Of a stretch of 64,000 nucleotides of DNA, positions 34,997 to 43,990 are shown one piece after another. The notes under the pieces were generated by a model. It was not told where the DNA came from. It did no database searches and was given only the letters and a program-made list of their open reading frames with translations. This stretch comes from Pseudopelagicola sp. (GTDB lineage Bacteria; Pseudomonadota; Alphaproteobacteria; Rhodobacterales; Rhodobacteraceae), in contig JAPHRE010000063.1 in the NCBI GenBank assembly GCA_026195905.1, forward strand, positions 1 to 64,000, written 5' to 3'. The stretch's first letter is position 1; every line of letters starts with the position of its first letter. The position numbers and the translations under genes were made by a program.

Positions 34997-35050
34997 AAAC
35001 CCCACCGACGCGATACCGACGCAATACCGACGCGATACCGACATGGGTTT
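34997..35050 (+). repeat. Dispersed 11-bp iteron repeat, copy 2 (core 35012-35044)
   Basis: Units GATACCGACGC (35012-35022), AATACCGACGC (35023-35033) and GATACCGACAT (35034-35044), with a further partial unit before them (CCGACGC to 35011). Short arms AAACCC (34997-35002) and GGGTTT (35045-35050) flank the array. It is the best-preserved of the four copies. It lies 92 bases before the pqiA-like start, and TTCGCC at 35050-35055 has the same spacing as the -35-like boxes at copies 1 and 4. Confidence 0.85.
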
Positions 35051-35136
35051 TCGCCGCCCCACCGCCGTTAACTCTGACGCGCCGCGCCGAATCCTCCCCC
35101 TTGCGCGACGGGGCGCAGCGCCTTAGCTCTACCCCC

Positions 35137-35565
35137 ATGCTTTTGCGCCTCGCCAATCTCTCGCTGCTGCTGCTGTTCCCCATCGCGTGGTTCGCGCCGC
35201 TCTTGCATGCGGGCCTGTTGCCGATATTCGGCCTTTCCGAAATCTCGATCATCTCCGGCCTGCAATCGCTCTGGGACACCGACCCGGCGCTGGCGCTTCT
35301 TGTGACCTTCCTCGCCCTCTTCGCGCCCTATATGAAGACCATCGGGCTGGCCCTGATCCAATTCGGCTACCTGCGCCGCAAGACCCTCCCGGCCCTTGAA
35401 ATCCTTGGCAAATTAGCGATGGCCGACGTGTTCCTGATCGCGCTCTATGTGGTGCTTGCCAAAGGCGTGGGGCGCGTCACGGTCGAGACCGGCTGGGGGC
35501 TTTACCTCTTTACCGCCTGCGTTCTGGCCTCAATTGGCATTAGCCATTTGACCCGCCGCCGTTAG
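35137..35565 (+). CDS. PqiA-like small integral membrane protein
   Basis: 142 residues with four hydrophobic helices (LSLLLLFPIAWFAPLLHAG, PALALLVTFLALFAPYMKTI, MADVFLIALYVVLAKGVG, YLFTACVLASIGISHL). The pattern LFAPYMKTIGLALIQ and the ADVFLIAL helix match paraquat-inducible protein A family halves. E. coli PqiA has two such units plus zinc ribbons; this protein is a single unit without cysteines. PqiA works with an MCE protein in envelope lipid traffic, consistent with the preceding mlaEF genes. It has no clear ribosome site and follows iteron copy 2. Confidence 0.8.
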   Translation: MLLRLANLSLLLLFPIAWFAPLLHAGLLPIFGLSEISIISGLQSLWDTDPALALLVTFLALFAPYMKTIGLALIQFGYLRRKTLPALEILGKLAMADVFLIALYVVLAKGVGRVTVETGWGLYLFTACVLASIGISHLTRRR

Positions 35566-35582
35566 TGGTCCAAAACAAGAAC

Positions 35583-36950
35583 ATGGCAAAATCAAAACCC
35601 CAGTTCACCTGCTCCGCCTGTGGCAATCAAACGACCAAATGGTCCGGGCGCTGCGAAGCCTGCGGCGAATGGAACTCCATCGTCGAAGAGACCCCGCTCT
35701 CGACCGGCCCCTCTGCGGCGGGTCTCGGCACCGCCAAGGGCCGCACTATCCCCCTCACCGACCTGCGCACCGAGGAAACCCCACCCCCCAGAACCCTCTC
35801 TGGCATGGGCGAACTCGACCGCGTCCTCGGCGGCGGCCTCGTGCCCGCTTCGGCCATTCTGGTGGGCGGCGATCCCGGCATCGGCAAGTCGACACTGCTC
35901 TTGCAAGCGGCCGCGCAATTTGCCCTCAAGGGCATGAAAACGCTCTATATTTCTGGCGAAGAAGCCTCGGCACAGGTGCGGATGCGCGCCCAGCGTCTTG
36001 GCCTGACCAAGGCTCCGGTGAAGCTCGCGGCGGAAACCAATTTGCGCGACATCCTGACCACGCTTGATGCCGAACGCCCCGCGCTGGCCATCATTGATTC
36101 CATCCAGACCATGTGGTCCGATACGGTCGGCTCCGCGCCCGGCTCGGTCAGCCAGGTGCGCGCCGCCGCGCATGAGCTGACCTCCTTTGCCAAGCGGCGC
36201 GGCATCTCGGTGATCCTCGTCGGTCACGTGACCAAAGACGGCCAGATCGCTGGCCCCCGCGTGGTCGAACACATGGTCGACACCGTGCTCTATTTCGAAG
36301 GCGAACGCGGCCATCAATTCCGCATCCTACGCGCGGTGAAGAACCGCTTTGGCCCGGCGGATGAAATCGGTGTGTTTGAGATGACCGGCGGCGGTCTGGC
36401 CGAGGTGCTGAACCCGTCGGCACTGTTCCTGTCGGATCGTGGCACCCCCTCGCCCGGCTCGGTGGTCTTCGCCGGGATCGAGGGCACCCGCCCGGTCTTG
36501 ATCGAGCTTCAGGCGCTGGTCGCCCCCTCCCCCCATAGCCAACCCCGGCGCACCGTGGTCGGTTGGGATAGCGGGCGCCTGGCGATGATCCTCGCCGTGC
36601 TCGAGGCGCGCTGCGGCATCCCTTTTGCCGGGCTGGATGTCTATCTCAACGTTGCAGGCGGCATGAAGATCAACGAACCCGCCGCCGACCTCGCCGTCGC
36701 TGCGGCGCTTTTGTCGGCCCGCGAAGACGCCGCTTTGCCCGCCGATACCGTGGTTTTTGGAGAAATCTCCCTCTCAGGAGCCCTCAGACCCGTCGGTCAG
36801 GCCGAAAACAGGTTGAAAGAAGCGCAAAAACTTGGTTTCTCATCCGCAATCGCCCCGAAAGGCGGGAAGTCTCCCAAGGTCAACGGCATGACGCTGAATG
36901 GCATTGGGGATCTCGCAAGCTTCGTCGGAGAAGTCTTTGGGGCAGGATGA
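35583..36950 (+). CDS. radA: DNA repair protein RadA
   Basis: 455 residues. The N-terminal zinc ribbon is FTCSACGNQTTKWSGRCEACG (two CxxC pairs). The RecA-like core has Walker A GGDPGIGKSTLL, the RadA-specific KNRFG motif in AVKNRFGPADEIGVF, and a C-terminal Lon-protease-like domain (GGMKINEPAADLAVAAALLS) lacking the catalytic Ser/Lys dyad. RadA drives branch migration in recombination. The start at 35583 (MAKSKPQF) fits other RadA proteins; a GTG at 35565 overlapping the preceding stop is the alternative. The order radA-cvpA-purF is conserved in Rhodobacteraceae. Confidence 0.96.
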   Translation: MAKSKPQFTCSACGNQTTKWSGRCEACGEWNSIVEETPLSTGPSAAGLGTAKGRTIPLTDLRTEETPPPRTLSGMGELDRVLGGGLVPASAILVGGDPGIGKSTLLLQAAAQFALKGMKTLYISGEEASAQVRMRAQRLGLTKAPVKLAAETNLRDILTTLDAERPALAIIDSIQTMWSDTVGSAPGSVSQVRAAAHELTSFAKRRGISVILVGHVTKDGQIAGPRVVEHMVDTVLYFEGERGHQFRILRAVKNRFGPADEIGVFEMTGGGLAEVLNPSALFLSDRGTPSPGSVVFAGIEGTRPVLIELQALVAPSPHSQPRRTVVGWDSGRLAMILAVLEARCGIPFAGLDVYLNVAGGMKINEPAADLAVAAALLSAREDAALPADTVVFGEISLSGALRPVGQAENRLKEAQKLGFSSAIAPKGGKSPKVNGMTLNGIGDLASFVGEVFGAG

Positions 36951-36986
36951 CCGCCGCGCCGCGGCCTTTGAAAAACGGATTTGAGC

Positions 36987-37541
36987 ATGGACGGTTTTAC
37001 CATCATCGACGGCGTGGTCGCAGGCGTCATTATTATCTCGGCGCTTCTCGCCTATAGCCGCGGCTTGGTGCGTGAAGGCATGGCGATTGTCGGCTGGATC
37101 GCCGCCGCCGTGCTCGCTTTCATGTTCGCGCCGCAGGTCGAGCCGCTGATGACGGAAATCCCCGTCGTGGGCGAATATCTTGCCGATAGCTGTGAATTGT
37201 CGATCATCGCCGCCTTTGCCGCTGTCTTTGCGGCGTCTTTGGTCGTTGTGTCGCTGTTCACGCCGCTGTTTTCTTCGCTGGTGCAACGCTCTGCCCTTGG
37301 CGGGATCGACCAGGGGCTTGGCTTTCTCTTTGGTGTGCTGCGCGGTATCCTCCTCGTGGCCATTGCCTTCTTTGTGTATGAAACCATCGCCTCGACCCAG
37401 TCGATCCCGATGGTGGATGAAAGCCGCTCGGCCAAGGTCTTTTCGCGCATGACCAACAAGATCGAAGACCGCGACCCCTCACAGGCACTTGGCTGGATCA
37501 CCAACCAATACGAAGAGCTTGTCGGCGTCTGCGAAAAATAA
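36987..37541 (+). CDS. cvpA: CvpA family membrane protein
   Basis: 184 residues with four N-terminal membrane helices (VVAGVIIISALLAYSRGLVREG, MAIVGWIAAAVLAFMFAP, IIAAFAAVFAASLVVVSLFT, LGFLFGVLRGILLVAIAFFV) and a soluble C-tail. The motif AYSRGLVRE is the CvpA hallmark. E. coli CvpA is required for colicin V production and sits before purF, as here. Its general function is in the cell envelope. A TTG at 36981 precedes the ATG at 36987; the ATG is preferred. Confidence 0.93.
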   Translation: MDGFTIIDGVVAGVIIISALLAYSRGLVREGMAIVGWIAAAVLAFMFAPQVEPLMTEIPVVGEYLADSCELSIIAAFAAVFAASLVVVSLFTPLFSSLVQRSALGGIDQGLGFLFGVLRGILLVAIAFFVYETIASTQSIPMVDESRSAKVFSRMTNKIEDRDPSQALGWITNQYEELVGVCEK

Positions 37542-37828
37542 CACCCGTGCAAGGGCATCACATTGCCCGAAACACTGTCATCCTTTCGTGACATACCGCA
37601 CAGGAGCGCTTAAGAGAGGCCAAGACGCGCGCCCTAATGGATTCGGAGCCCTATCTTGTCTTGTTGCCCGATGCCTGCCCCTGCCCGCATCGCCCCCGTG
37701 GCGATGACCGGCCCCGGCTCATCCGGTGATACGATGGCCCAACAGGCCCGAAAACGGCCCCCGATCCATCCGAACGTGCGCCTCATTGCCTTTCATCGAC
37801 ATACCTAACGGGAAACGGGAGCTGCCTC

Positions 37829-39352
37829 ATGTGCGGGATTTTGGGGATCGCCAACCGGAACGAAGACGTCTTCGCCGAGATCTATGATGGGCTTCTGATG
37901 CTTCAGCATCGCGGCCAGGACGCCTCTGGCATGGTGACCTACACCGGGGAATTCTTCCGCGAGCGCAAGGAAAACGGCCTCGTCAAGGACGTGTTCCAGG
38001 CCGAAGACGCCGAAAAACTCACCGGGCGCATCGGCATGGGCCATGTGCGCTACCCGACCGCCGGGTCGCTTTCCGCCACCGAGGCCCAGCCCTTCTTCGT
38101 CAATGCGCCCTATGGCATCTACCTTGTCCATAACGGCAACATTACCAACACCGAAGAACAACGCCAGAAGGTCACCGCCAAATATTCCCGCCACCTGCGC
38201 ACCACCTCGGATTCCGAAATCCTGCTCAACGTGCTCGCCGACAAAGTCTCGGACGCGATCAAGGTCAACGGCACCGCCGATCCGGTTCGCAATATCTTTG
38301 CCGGGGTCAAAATGACGATGGAGCGTGTGCAGGGCGCCTATTCCGTGATCTGCCTGATCGCCGGTGTCGGGATGCTCGCCTTCCGCGACCCGCACGGCAT
38401 CCGCCCGCTTTCTGTCGCCAAGCGCAGCAGTAAGGCAGGTGGCGATGATTACGCTTTTGCTTCCGAGGATGTGGCCTTTGGCATCAATGGTTTCAAAAAG
38501 CTGCGCGATCTGCACCCCGGAGAGGCGATCCTGATCGACCTTGAGGGCAACATGCACGAGTTTCAGGCCGTCGAAGGCCAACTGACCCCCTGCATTTTCG
38601 AATATGTCTATCTCGCCCGCCCCGATTCCATGCTCGACGGCATCTCGGTCTACAAGACCCAGATGCGCATGGGCACAACGCTGGCCGAACAAATCAAGGC
38701 CAGCGGGCTAGAGATCGACCGCATCATCCCCGTCCCCGATAGCGCCCGCCCCGTCGCCCTCGAAGTGGCCAAGGCCACCGGCATTTCCTATCGCGAGGGT
38801 CTGGTCAAAAACCGCTATGTTGGCCGGACCTTCATCATGCCCGGTCAGGGCGAGCGCAAGAAATCTGTGCGCCGCAAGCTCAACGCGATCCCGCTCGAAT
38901 TCAAAGGCCTGAACGTGCTGTTGATCGACGATTCCATCGTGCGCGGCAACACGATCAAAAAGATCGTTGAAATGTGCCGCGAAGCCGGGGCCAAGAAGGT
39001 CTATGTCGCCTCCGCCTCGCCGCCGGTAAAATACCCCAATGTCTACGGCATCGACATGCCAACCAAGCATGAGCTGATCGCGCATGATCGCTCAATCGAG
39101 GACATCCGCGAGGAACTTGGGGCCGACGCCCTATTCTATCAAAAACTAGATGACCTGATCTGGGCCGCGCAGGAAGGCAACCCCGACATTGCGCAATTTG
39201 ACTGCTCCTGTTTTGATGGCAAATACATCACCGGCTCGATTTCCGACGACTATCTCGGCGCGTTGGAAAATTCCTCCCGTGTGAGCCAGAAAATCAAGGA
39301 TATGCCGGAACCCGGTGCCTCGTGGAACGCCGATCAAAGCGCCGCAAGCTAG
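37829..39352 (+). CDS. purF: Amidophosphoribosyltransferase (first step of purine synthesis)
   Basis: 507 residues. The N-terminal nucleophile glutaminase has Cys2 (MCGILGIA) with RHRGQDASGM-type LQHRGQDASGM. The PRPP domain carries VLLIDDSIVRGNTIKK. No propeptide precedes Cys2, and the cluster cysteines of the Bacillus-type enzyme are not evident, so it belongs to the E. coli type. The start Met is fixed because the nucleophile must be residue 2 after Met removal. GGGAGCTG precedes it. The 287-base gap upstream holds no gene and probably its promoter. Confidence 0.97.
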   Translation: MCGILGIANRNEDVFAEIYDGLLMLQHRGQDASGMVTYTGEFFRERKENGLVKDVFQAEDAEKLTGRIGMGHVRYPTAGSLSATEAQPFFVNAPYGIYLVHNGNITNTEEQRQKVTAKYSRHLRTTSDSEILLNVLADKVSDAIKVNGTADPVRNIFAGVKMTMERVQGAYSVICLIAGVGMLAFRDPHGIRPLSVAKRSSKAGGDDYAFASEDVAFGINGFKKLRDLHPGEAILIDLEGNMHEFQAVEGQLTPCIFEYVYLARPDSMLDGISVYKTQMRMGTTLAEQIKASGLEIDRIIPVPDSARPVALEVAKATGISYREGLVKNRYVGRTFIMPGQGERKKSVRRKLNAIPLEFKGLNVLLIDDSIVRGNTIKKIVEMCREAGAKKVYVASASPPVKYPNVYGIDMPTKHELIAHDRSIEDIREELGADALFYQKLDDLIWAAQEGNPDIAQFDCSCFDGKYITGSISDDYLGALENSSRVSQKIKDMPEPGASWNADQSAAS

Positions 39353-39364
39353 GCGGCGCGGGCG

Positions 39365-39931
39365 ATGTCTCTTCTTGCGCTTGATGCCCGCTGGCGTCGC
39401 CTGCATGACGAGGCGCGCAGCTGCCCCTGTTGCGGGCGGCGGTTTTCCGGGCTGATTGATTTCGCCTATGCCCACCCCGACGCATGGCCCCACGCCGAAC
39501 CAACTCCCGACACCCCCGTGATCGCGGTAGGCGCGGATCGCCTGTCGCCCGATCTCTGTCGCCTTGGCGAGGATCGTTGTCTATGTGCCTTGCTGAGCCT
39601 GCCAGTGCGCGGCAGTGACGAAGCGGTGCATTTCGCCCTATGGGTCGCCGTCGCGCCCGAAACCTTCTACGCCTACCTTGAGGCCGCAACCGACGACCGC
39701 GCGGCGTTCCACGGCGGGCAAGGCTGGTTGATGAATGATCTTCCCGGCTACGCAAGCGAAGACCCAATCGCTTGCACCCTCATCCCCGGCGGTCCCGGCG
39801 AACGCCCCCGCATTGCCGTGAGTGACGGTCCCCTTGCCACGCTTTCGGCGGAGGGCATCGGCTTTGACGCCCTGCTTGATCTCTACGCAGCCCTTGGCGA
39901 CGACATCCGCCCCCACCTCGCCGCCGACTGA
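39365..39931 (+). CDS. DUF2199-family protein
   Basis: 188 residues, 12 bases after purF on the same strand. An N-terminal CPCCGRRFSGL zinc-like knuckle is followed by AYAHPDAWPH, DRLSPDLCRLGEDRCLCALLSLPVRGSDEAVHFALWV and LPGYASEDPIAC, which fit the DUF2199 pattern. No catalytic motif is known for the family. No signal peptide or membrane helix is present. A hairpin with a short T-run at 39937-39960 ends the purF unit right after its stop. Confidence 0.75.
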   Translation: MSLLALDARWRRLHDEARSCPCCGRRFSGLIDFAYAHPDAWPHAEPTPDTPVIAVGADRLSPDLCRLGEDRCLCALLSLPVRGSDEAVHFALWVAVAPETFYAYLEAATDDRAAFHGGQGWLMNDLPGYASEDPIACTLIPGGPGERPRIAVSDGPLATLSAEGIGFDALLDLYAALGDDIRPHLAAD

Positions 39932-39936
39932 GCAAG

Positions 39937-39960
39937 AAATTGCTGCGTCGCAGCAATTTT
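39937..39960 (+). terminator. Hairpin terminator after the purF-DUF2199 unit
   Basis: AAATTGCTGC / GCAGCAATTT is a perfect 10-bp stem with a 3-base loop, ending in TTTT, 6 bases after the stop codon. The T-run is short, so termination may be partial. Confidence 0.75.
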
Positions 39961-40065
39961 CCGCCGATCCTCCCTGTCCATGCGCTTTCCATTGCCGCTG
40001 CCCCCTGTTATCCGCCGCCGTTCGCCCCATATCGGCGCGATACACGCACAGGACACCGACCGGAC

Positions 40066-40335
40066 ATGACGACAGAGAATGGCCAAACCACCCCCAACAA
40101 TGTCGCCGAGATCGCGACAGAGCGCGGCACGCTGGATCAGCGCGGCGTGTTTACCTTGCTCGGCATCATGGGGGCCGAAGGCGCGCTGCGCGCACTGATC
40201 CTATTGCCCTCCGGCAAAACCGTCATGACCCAAGCCGACGGCACCTCGTCCATCGGCCCGGTCCGCGCCATTGACGATCGCTCGGTGACGTTGCTGCGCG
40301 GCGGGCGTCTGATGCGGCTCGAACTCCCGGCCTAA
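40066..40335 (+). CDS. Small protein resembling the GspC/PilP homology-region fold
   Basis: 89 residues. The pattern LRALILLPSGKTVMTQADGT, then IGPVRAIDDRSVTLLRGGRLMRLELP, has the beta-rich order (basic residue, glycine turn, 'I' strand, R-G-G-R) seen in the periplasmic HR domain of GspC and PilP. No signal peptide or transmembrane helix precedes it, unlike true GspC, and no secretion or pilus genes are near. It may be an orphan domain. ATG at 40066 follows CCGGAC, a weak site. Confidence in coding is fair, in function low. Confidence 0.55.
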   Translation: MTTENGQTTPNNVAEIATERGTLDQRGVFTLLGIMGAEGALRALILLPSGKTVMTQADGTSSIGPVRAIDDRSVTLLRGGRLMRLELPA

Positions 40336-40344
40336 TCGGCACCA

Positions 40345-40383
40345 CCGCAATACAGACGCAATACCGACGCGATACAGATGCGG
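40345..40383 (+). repeat. Dispersed 11-bp iteron repeat, copy 3 (core 40349-40381)
   Basis: Units AATACAGACGC (40349-40359), AATACCGACGC (40360-40370) and GATACAGATGC (40371-40381). The ends CCGCA (40345-40349) and TGCGG (40379-40383) form a short inverted repeat. The middle unit is identical in all four copies. It lies 49 bases before the SDR start. Here the -35-like TTGACC (40396-40401) is 9 bases further away than in the other copies. Confidence 0.85.
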
Positions 40384-40430
40384 CTAAACCGCCCCTTGAC
40401 CTTGTCGCATCAAGGGCGCACATCCCTCCT

Positions 40431-41087
40431 ATGACCGATACAAAATCTCCCAAAATCGCCCTCGTAACCGGGGCGTCGCGAGGCCTCGGCGCTGCTTTTG
40501 CCGAGGCGCTTGCCGAAACCCACCACGTTGTCGCCGTCGCCCGCACCACCGGCGCGCTTGAAGAGCTCGACGACCGCATTCAGTCCAAGGGCGGCGCCGC
40601 CACGCTCGCGCCTATGGACATTACCAATACCGACGCAATGGCCCAACTTTGCCGCTCGATCCATGATCGCTGGGGCACGGTGGATCTCTGGGTGCACGCC
40701 GCCGTTCATGCCGCGCCTCTGACCCCTGCGGATCATATTGACCCGAAGGATTGGGAGAAATCCATCGCCACCAACCTGACCGCAACCGGCCAGTTGATTT
40801 CCTTCCTAAGCCCGCTATTGGGGCAAAACGGTCACGCCGTGTTCTTTGACGATCCCCATAACGGCGAGAAATTCTTCGGCGCTTACGGCGCGACCAAGAC
40901 CGCCCAGATCGCCCTCGCCCAAAGCTGGCAGGCCGAAAGCCTGCGCACCGGACCGCAAATCTCGATTGTGACGCCCACCCCCATGCCAACCGCGACCCGC
41001 GCGCGTTTCTTCCCCGGCGAAGACCGCGCCCCGCTCAAGGATACCCGCGACGAGACCGCCCGGATCATGGCCGACCTCGCGCTCTGA
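40431..41087 (+). CDS. SDR-fold protein with altered catalytic serine
   Basis: 218 residues. The Rossmann start ALVTGASRGLGAAFAEAL is a standard TGxxxGxG cofactor site, and GAYGATKTAQ gives the YxxxK pair. The Ser expected 12 to 14 residues before Tyr is replaced by Asp or Phe (VFFDDPHNGEKFF), and NAG is read as VHAAVHAAP. It is therefore either a changed reductase or a non-enzymatic relative. It is preceded by iteron copy 3 and followed after 137 bases by surE. The substrate is unknown. Confidence 0.82.
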   Translation: MTDTKSPKIALVTGASRGLGAAFAEALAETHHVVAVARTTGALEELDDRIQSKGGAATLAPMDITNTDAMAQLCRSIHDRWGTVDLWVHAAVHAAPLTPADHIDPKDWEKSIATNLTATGQLISFLSPLLGQNGHAVFFDDPHNGEKFFGAYGATKTAQIALAQSWQAESLRTGPQISIVTPTPMPTATRARFFPGEDRAPLKDTRDETARIMADLAL

Positions 41088-41224
41088 ACCGACCTGTGCG
41101 GGGCTGTCCATTGGCCCCGCAAGCCGCCCTCGCCCCCCCCTTGGGACCAAGGGCGCTCTTGCCCCACGCCCGCCCCTCCACTAGACAGGAAACACAGGTA
41201 TTTTCCAGAGAATAAGGGCGGTCC

Positions 41225-42010
41225 ATGCGCATCCTGATTACCAATGACGACGGCATCAACGCGCCGGGTCTCCAAGTGCTGCTTGAAATTGCAACCGAAC
41301 TGGCCGGACCAAAGGGCGACGTTTGGACCGTGGCCCCCGCCTTTGAGCAATCCGGCGTCGCCCACTGCATAAGCTATACCCACCCGACCATGATCGCCAA
41401 AATGGGCGCGCGCCGCTTTGCCGCCGAAGGCAGCCCCGCCGACTGCGTCCTTGCAGGCGTGCATGACGTGATCGAAGGCGGGCGCCCCGACCTCGTTCTC
41501 TCTGGCATCAATCGCGGCAACAATTCGGCCGAAAACGCGCTCTATTCCGGAACCCTCGGCGGCGCTATGGAAGCCGCGCTTCAGGGCATCCCGGCGATTG
41601 CCCTGTCGCAATATCTCGGCCCCGAAAACTATGAAATCGACACCCCGTTTGAGGCCGCCGCCGCCTTTGGCGTCGAGGTCATTCAAAAAATCCTCGCCGC
41701 AACACCAGATGAAACACAAGATTACCGCCTGTTTTACAACGTGAATTTCCCGCCCGTGCGGGCCGCAAACGTCAAAGGCACCCGCGTCACCGCGCAAGGC
41801 TTTCGTCAAGGCACCTCCTTCTCCGTGGTGCCGCACAATGCGCCCACGGGGCGGCGTTTCCTCTGGGCGCGGGGCGGCAATCAACAAATCCCAACCGCCC
41901 CCGGCTCGGACGCGGCGGCCAATCTTGACGGCTATATCTCTGTGACCCCGATGCGCGCCGACCTGACGGACCATGCGATGCTCGACGCGCTGAAAGTCCT
42001 CAATACATGA
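41225..42010 (+). CDS. surE: 5'/3'-nucleotidase SurE
   Basis: 261 residues. The metal site is [16 protein letters not shown] (Asp8, Asp9), with the conserved Ser and Asn in [10 protein letters not shown] and EGSPADCV in the active cleft. SurE dephosphorylates nucleoside monophosphates and short polyphosphates and supports stationary survival. It overlaps pcm by 4 bases (ATGA) and is followed by an NlpD-type gene, the classic surE-pcm-nlpD cluster. In many relatives serS precedes it; here an SDR-fold gene does. Confidence 0.96.
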   Translation: MRILITNDDGINAPGLQVLLEIATELAGPKGDVWTVAPAFEQSGVAHCISYTHPTMIAKMGARRFAAEGSPADCVLAGVHDVIEGGRPDLVLSGINRGNNSAENALYSGTLGGAMEAALQGIPAIALSQYLGPENYEIDTPFEAAAAFGVEVIQKILAATPDETQDYRLFYNVNFPPVRAANVKGTRVTAQGFRQGTSFSVVPHNAPTGRRFLWARGGNQQIPTAPGSDAAANLDGYISVTPMRADLTDHAMLDALKVLNT

Positions 42011-42663
42011 CCATTGCGCCCGCCTCCGATGCAGAACGCAAGATGCAGTTCCTCTTTGCGTTGCGCTCCAAGGGGGTGACGGATGCGCGTGTGCTTTCGG
42101 CGATGGAACGGATCGACCGGGCACGTTTTCTGCGCGGGCTTTTTGCCGAACGGGCCTATGAGGATACGCCGCTGCCCATCGCTTGTGGCCAAACCATCTC
42201 ACAACCCTCTGTCGTCGGCCTGATGACCCAGGCGCTCAACGTGCAACCGCGCGATAAGGTGCTCGAAATCGGCACCGGGTCGGGCTATCAGGCGGCGATC
42301 CTGAGCCAACTGGCCCGTCGCGTCTATACGATCGACCGCCACAAACGCCTCGTGCGCGAGGCTCGGACCGTGTTCGAGGCGCTTGACCTGTCCAATATCA
42401 CCGCCCTGACCGACGACGGGAGCTTCGGCCTGCCCGATCAGGCGCCCTTTGATCGCATCATCGTGACCGCCGCCGCCGAGGACCCCCCCGGCCCTCTCTT
42501 GGCGCAACTCAAGCCCGGCGGTATCATGGTATTGCCCGTGGGCCAGTCCGATACGGTCCAGAGCCTGATCCGTGTGCGACGCACAGAAGACGGGTTTGAC
42601 TATGACGAATTACGCCCCGTGCGGTTTGTGCCGCTGATCGAAGGGGTTGCCCCCGAGAACTGA
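42007..42663 (+). CDS. pcm: Protein-L-isoaspartate O-methyltransferase
   Basis: 218 residues. It repairs isoaspartyl residues in aged proteins with SAM. Motif I is [15 protein letters not shown], the substrate-binding PCMT hallmark is [20 protein letters not shown], and [20 protein letters not shown] matches the post-I region. Translation is coupled to surE by ATGA. Both genes serve stationary-phase maintenance in E. coli. Confidence 0.95.
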   Translation: MTIAPASDAERKMQFLFALRSKGVTDARVLSAMERIDRARFLRGLFAERAYEDTPLPIACGQTISQPSVVGLMTQALNVQPRDKVLEIGTGSGYQAAILSQLARRVYTIDRHKRLVREARTVFEALDLSNITALTDDGSFGLPDQAPFDRIIVTAAAEDPPGPLLAQLKPGGIMVLPVGQSDTVQSLIRVRRTEDGFDYDELRPVRFVPLIEGVAPEN

Positions 42664-42770
42664 TCTGGGGCAAAACCAAAGAAAACAGGCCAAAAATTGG
42701 CCATTTGGTATGAGTAGAGCATCGCCGCCCCGTCCCGATAACGGCATCGGGCGAGAATTGAGGACCCAAG

Positions 42771-43970
42771 ATGACCTTTGAGCGCAAAGCCCCGCCCCCC
42801 GCACGGCTCTTGATGACGGGCCTGACCCTTATCCTCGCCGGTGCCTGTAGCGAGGGTCTCGACTTTGATTTGCGCGGTGGCGTTGGCGCGGGCCTCGACA
42901 CAAGCGCCGCAGCCAAGGCCGCGCGCGCCGAACGACCACGCCCCGACAAACGAGGCATTATCTCTTATCCCAATTACCAAGTGGCCGTGGCCCGGCGTGG
43001 CGATACGCTCTCGGATGTCGCCGCCCGCATCGACATGCCCGCCGACAACCTTGCCCGCTACAACGGTTTGCGCCCGGATGATCAACTCCGCCCCGGCGAA
43101 GTGATTGCCCTGCCATATCGTGTCGCCGAACCTTCGCCCGCGACGGGCGGGCGCGGTGTCGTCATGCCGCCCTCGGGGGTCGATATTACCTCGATGGCCG
43201 ATAGCGCCCTAAGCGATGCCGAAAAACGCCGTGTCTCGACCCAACCGCTGCAACCGGCACCGCGCAACGCCCCCAAAGGCGAAACCGGGCTAGAGCCGGT
43301 GCGCCACAAGGTCCGCCGTGGCGAGACCGCCTTTACCATCTCGCGGCTCTATGATGTGACGCCGCGCGCCCTTGCCGAATGGAACGGGCTTGATAGCACC
43401 TTTACCATTCGTGAGGATCAGGTTCTCCTGATCCCGCCCGCCGCCATCGGCGCACCAGATCGCAGCGTTGCGACCGACACCGCCGCCCCCGCCGTGGTCA
43501 ATACCCCCGGCAGCGCCTCTCCGGCCCCGACACCGCCGAGCGCGCGCAAGCCTCTGCCCGCCCCTGACAAGGTCATCACACCGCCCAAAGCGCCCGACCT
43601 TGGCCAGACCCAGACCGCCAGCACCAGCCGGATGGGCTATCCCGTGGATGGCAAGATCATCCGCCCCTATGTGCGCGGCAAGAATAACGGCATCGACATC
43701 GCCGCCGCCGCCGGAACCCCGGTTCAGGCGGCCCGTGATGGCAAGGTCGCCGCGATCACCACGGACGCCGACAATGTGCGGATCGTCGTTTTGCGTCATG
43801 ACGCGAACCTGATGACGGTCTATTACAACGTCGAAGAGGTAAAGGTCGCCAAAGGCGCAAACGTCAAGCGCGGCCAAGCCATCGCCGCCATCCCCCAAAA
43901 GGATAGCTTCGTGCATTTCGAGGTCCGCAAGGGCTTTGATTCCATCGACCCGATGCCCTACCTCAAATAG
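42771..43970 (+). CDS. nlpD: NlpD-like lipoprotein: two LysM domains plus degenerate M23 domain
   Basis: 399 residues. A lipobox (LAGAC, Cys26) ends the signal peptide. LysM repeats occupy about 64-115 (YQVAVARRGDTLSDVAARI) and 178-225 (HKVRRGETAFTISRLYDV), and an M23/LytM domain lies at 285-399. The zinc ligands are mostly lost: HxGxD reads GKNNGID, the catalytic YxH pattern reads VYYN, and HxH reads FVHFEVR. As in E. coli NlpD and EnvC, it should activate an amidase rather than cut peptidoglycan itself. It is the third gene of surE-pcm-nlpD, 107 bases after pcm. Confidence 0.92.
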   Translation: MTFERKAPPPARLLMTGLTLILAGACSEGLDFDLRGGVGAGLDTSAAAKAARAERPRPDKRGIISYPNYQVAVARRGDTLSDVAARIDMPADNLARYNGLRPDDQLRPGEVIALPYRVAEPSPATGGRGVVMPPSGVDITSMADSALSDAEKRRVSTQPLQPAPRNAPKGETGLEPVRHKVRRGETAFTISRLYDVTPRALAEWNGLDSTFTIREDQVLLIPPAAIGAPDRSVATDTAAPAVVNTPGSASPAPTPPSARKPLPAPDKVITPPKAPDLGQTQTASTSRMGYPVDGKIIRPYVRGKNNGIDIAAAAGTPVQAARDGKVAAITTDADNVRIVVLRHDANLMTVYYNVEEVKVAKGANVKRGQAIAAIPQKDSFVHFEVRKGFDSIDPMPYLK

Positions 43971-43990
43971 GGCATCAATCGCTGCGGGCT

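Noticed and set aside
37542-37828. Gap between cvpA and purF searched for a small gene, riboswitch or purine operator
   Set aside because: No purine-riboswitch-like fold or palindrome of the PurR type was convincing, and no reading frame has coding character.
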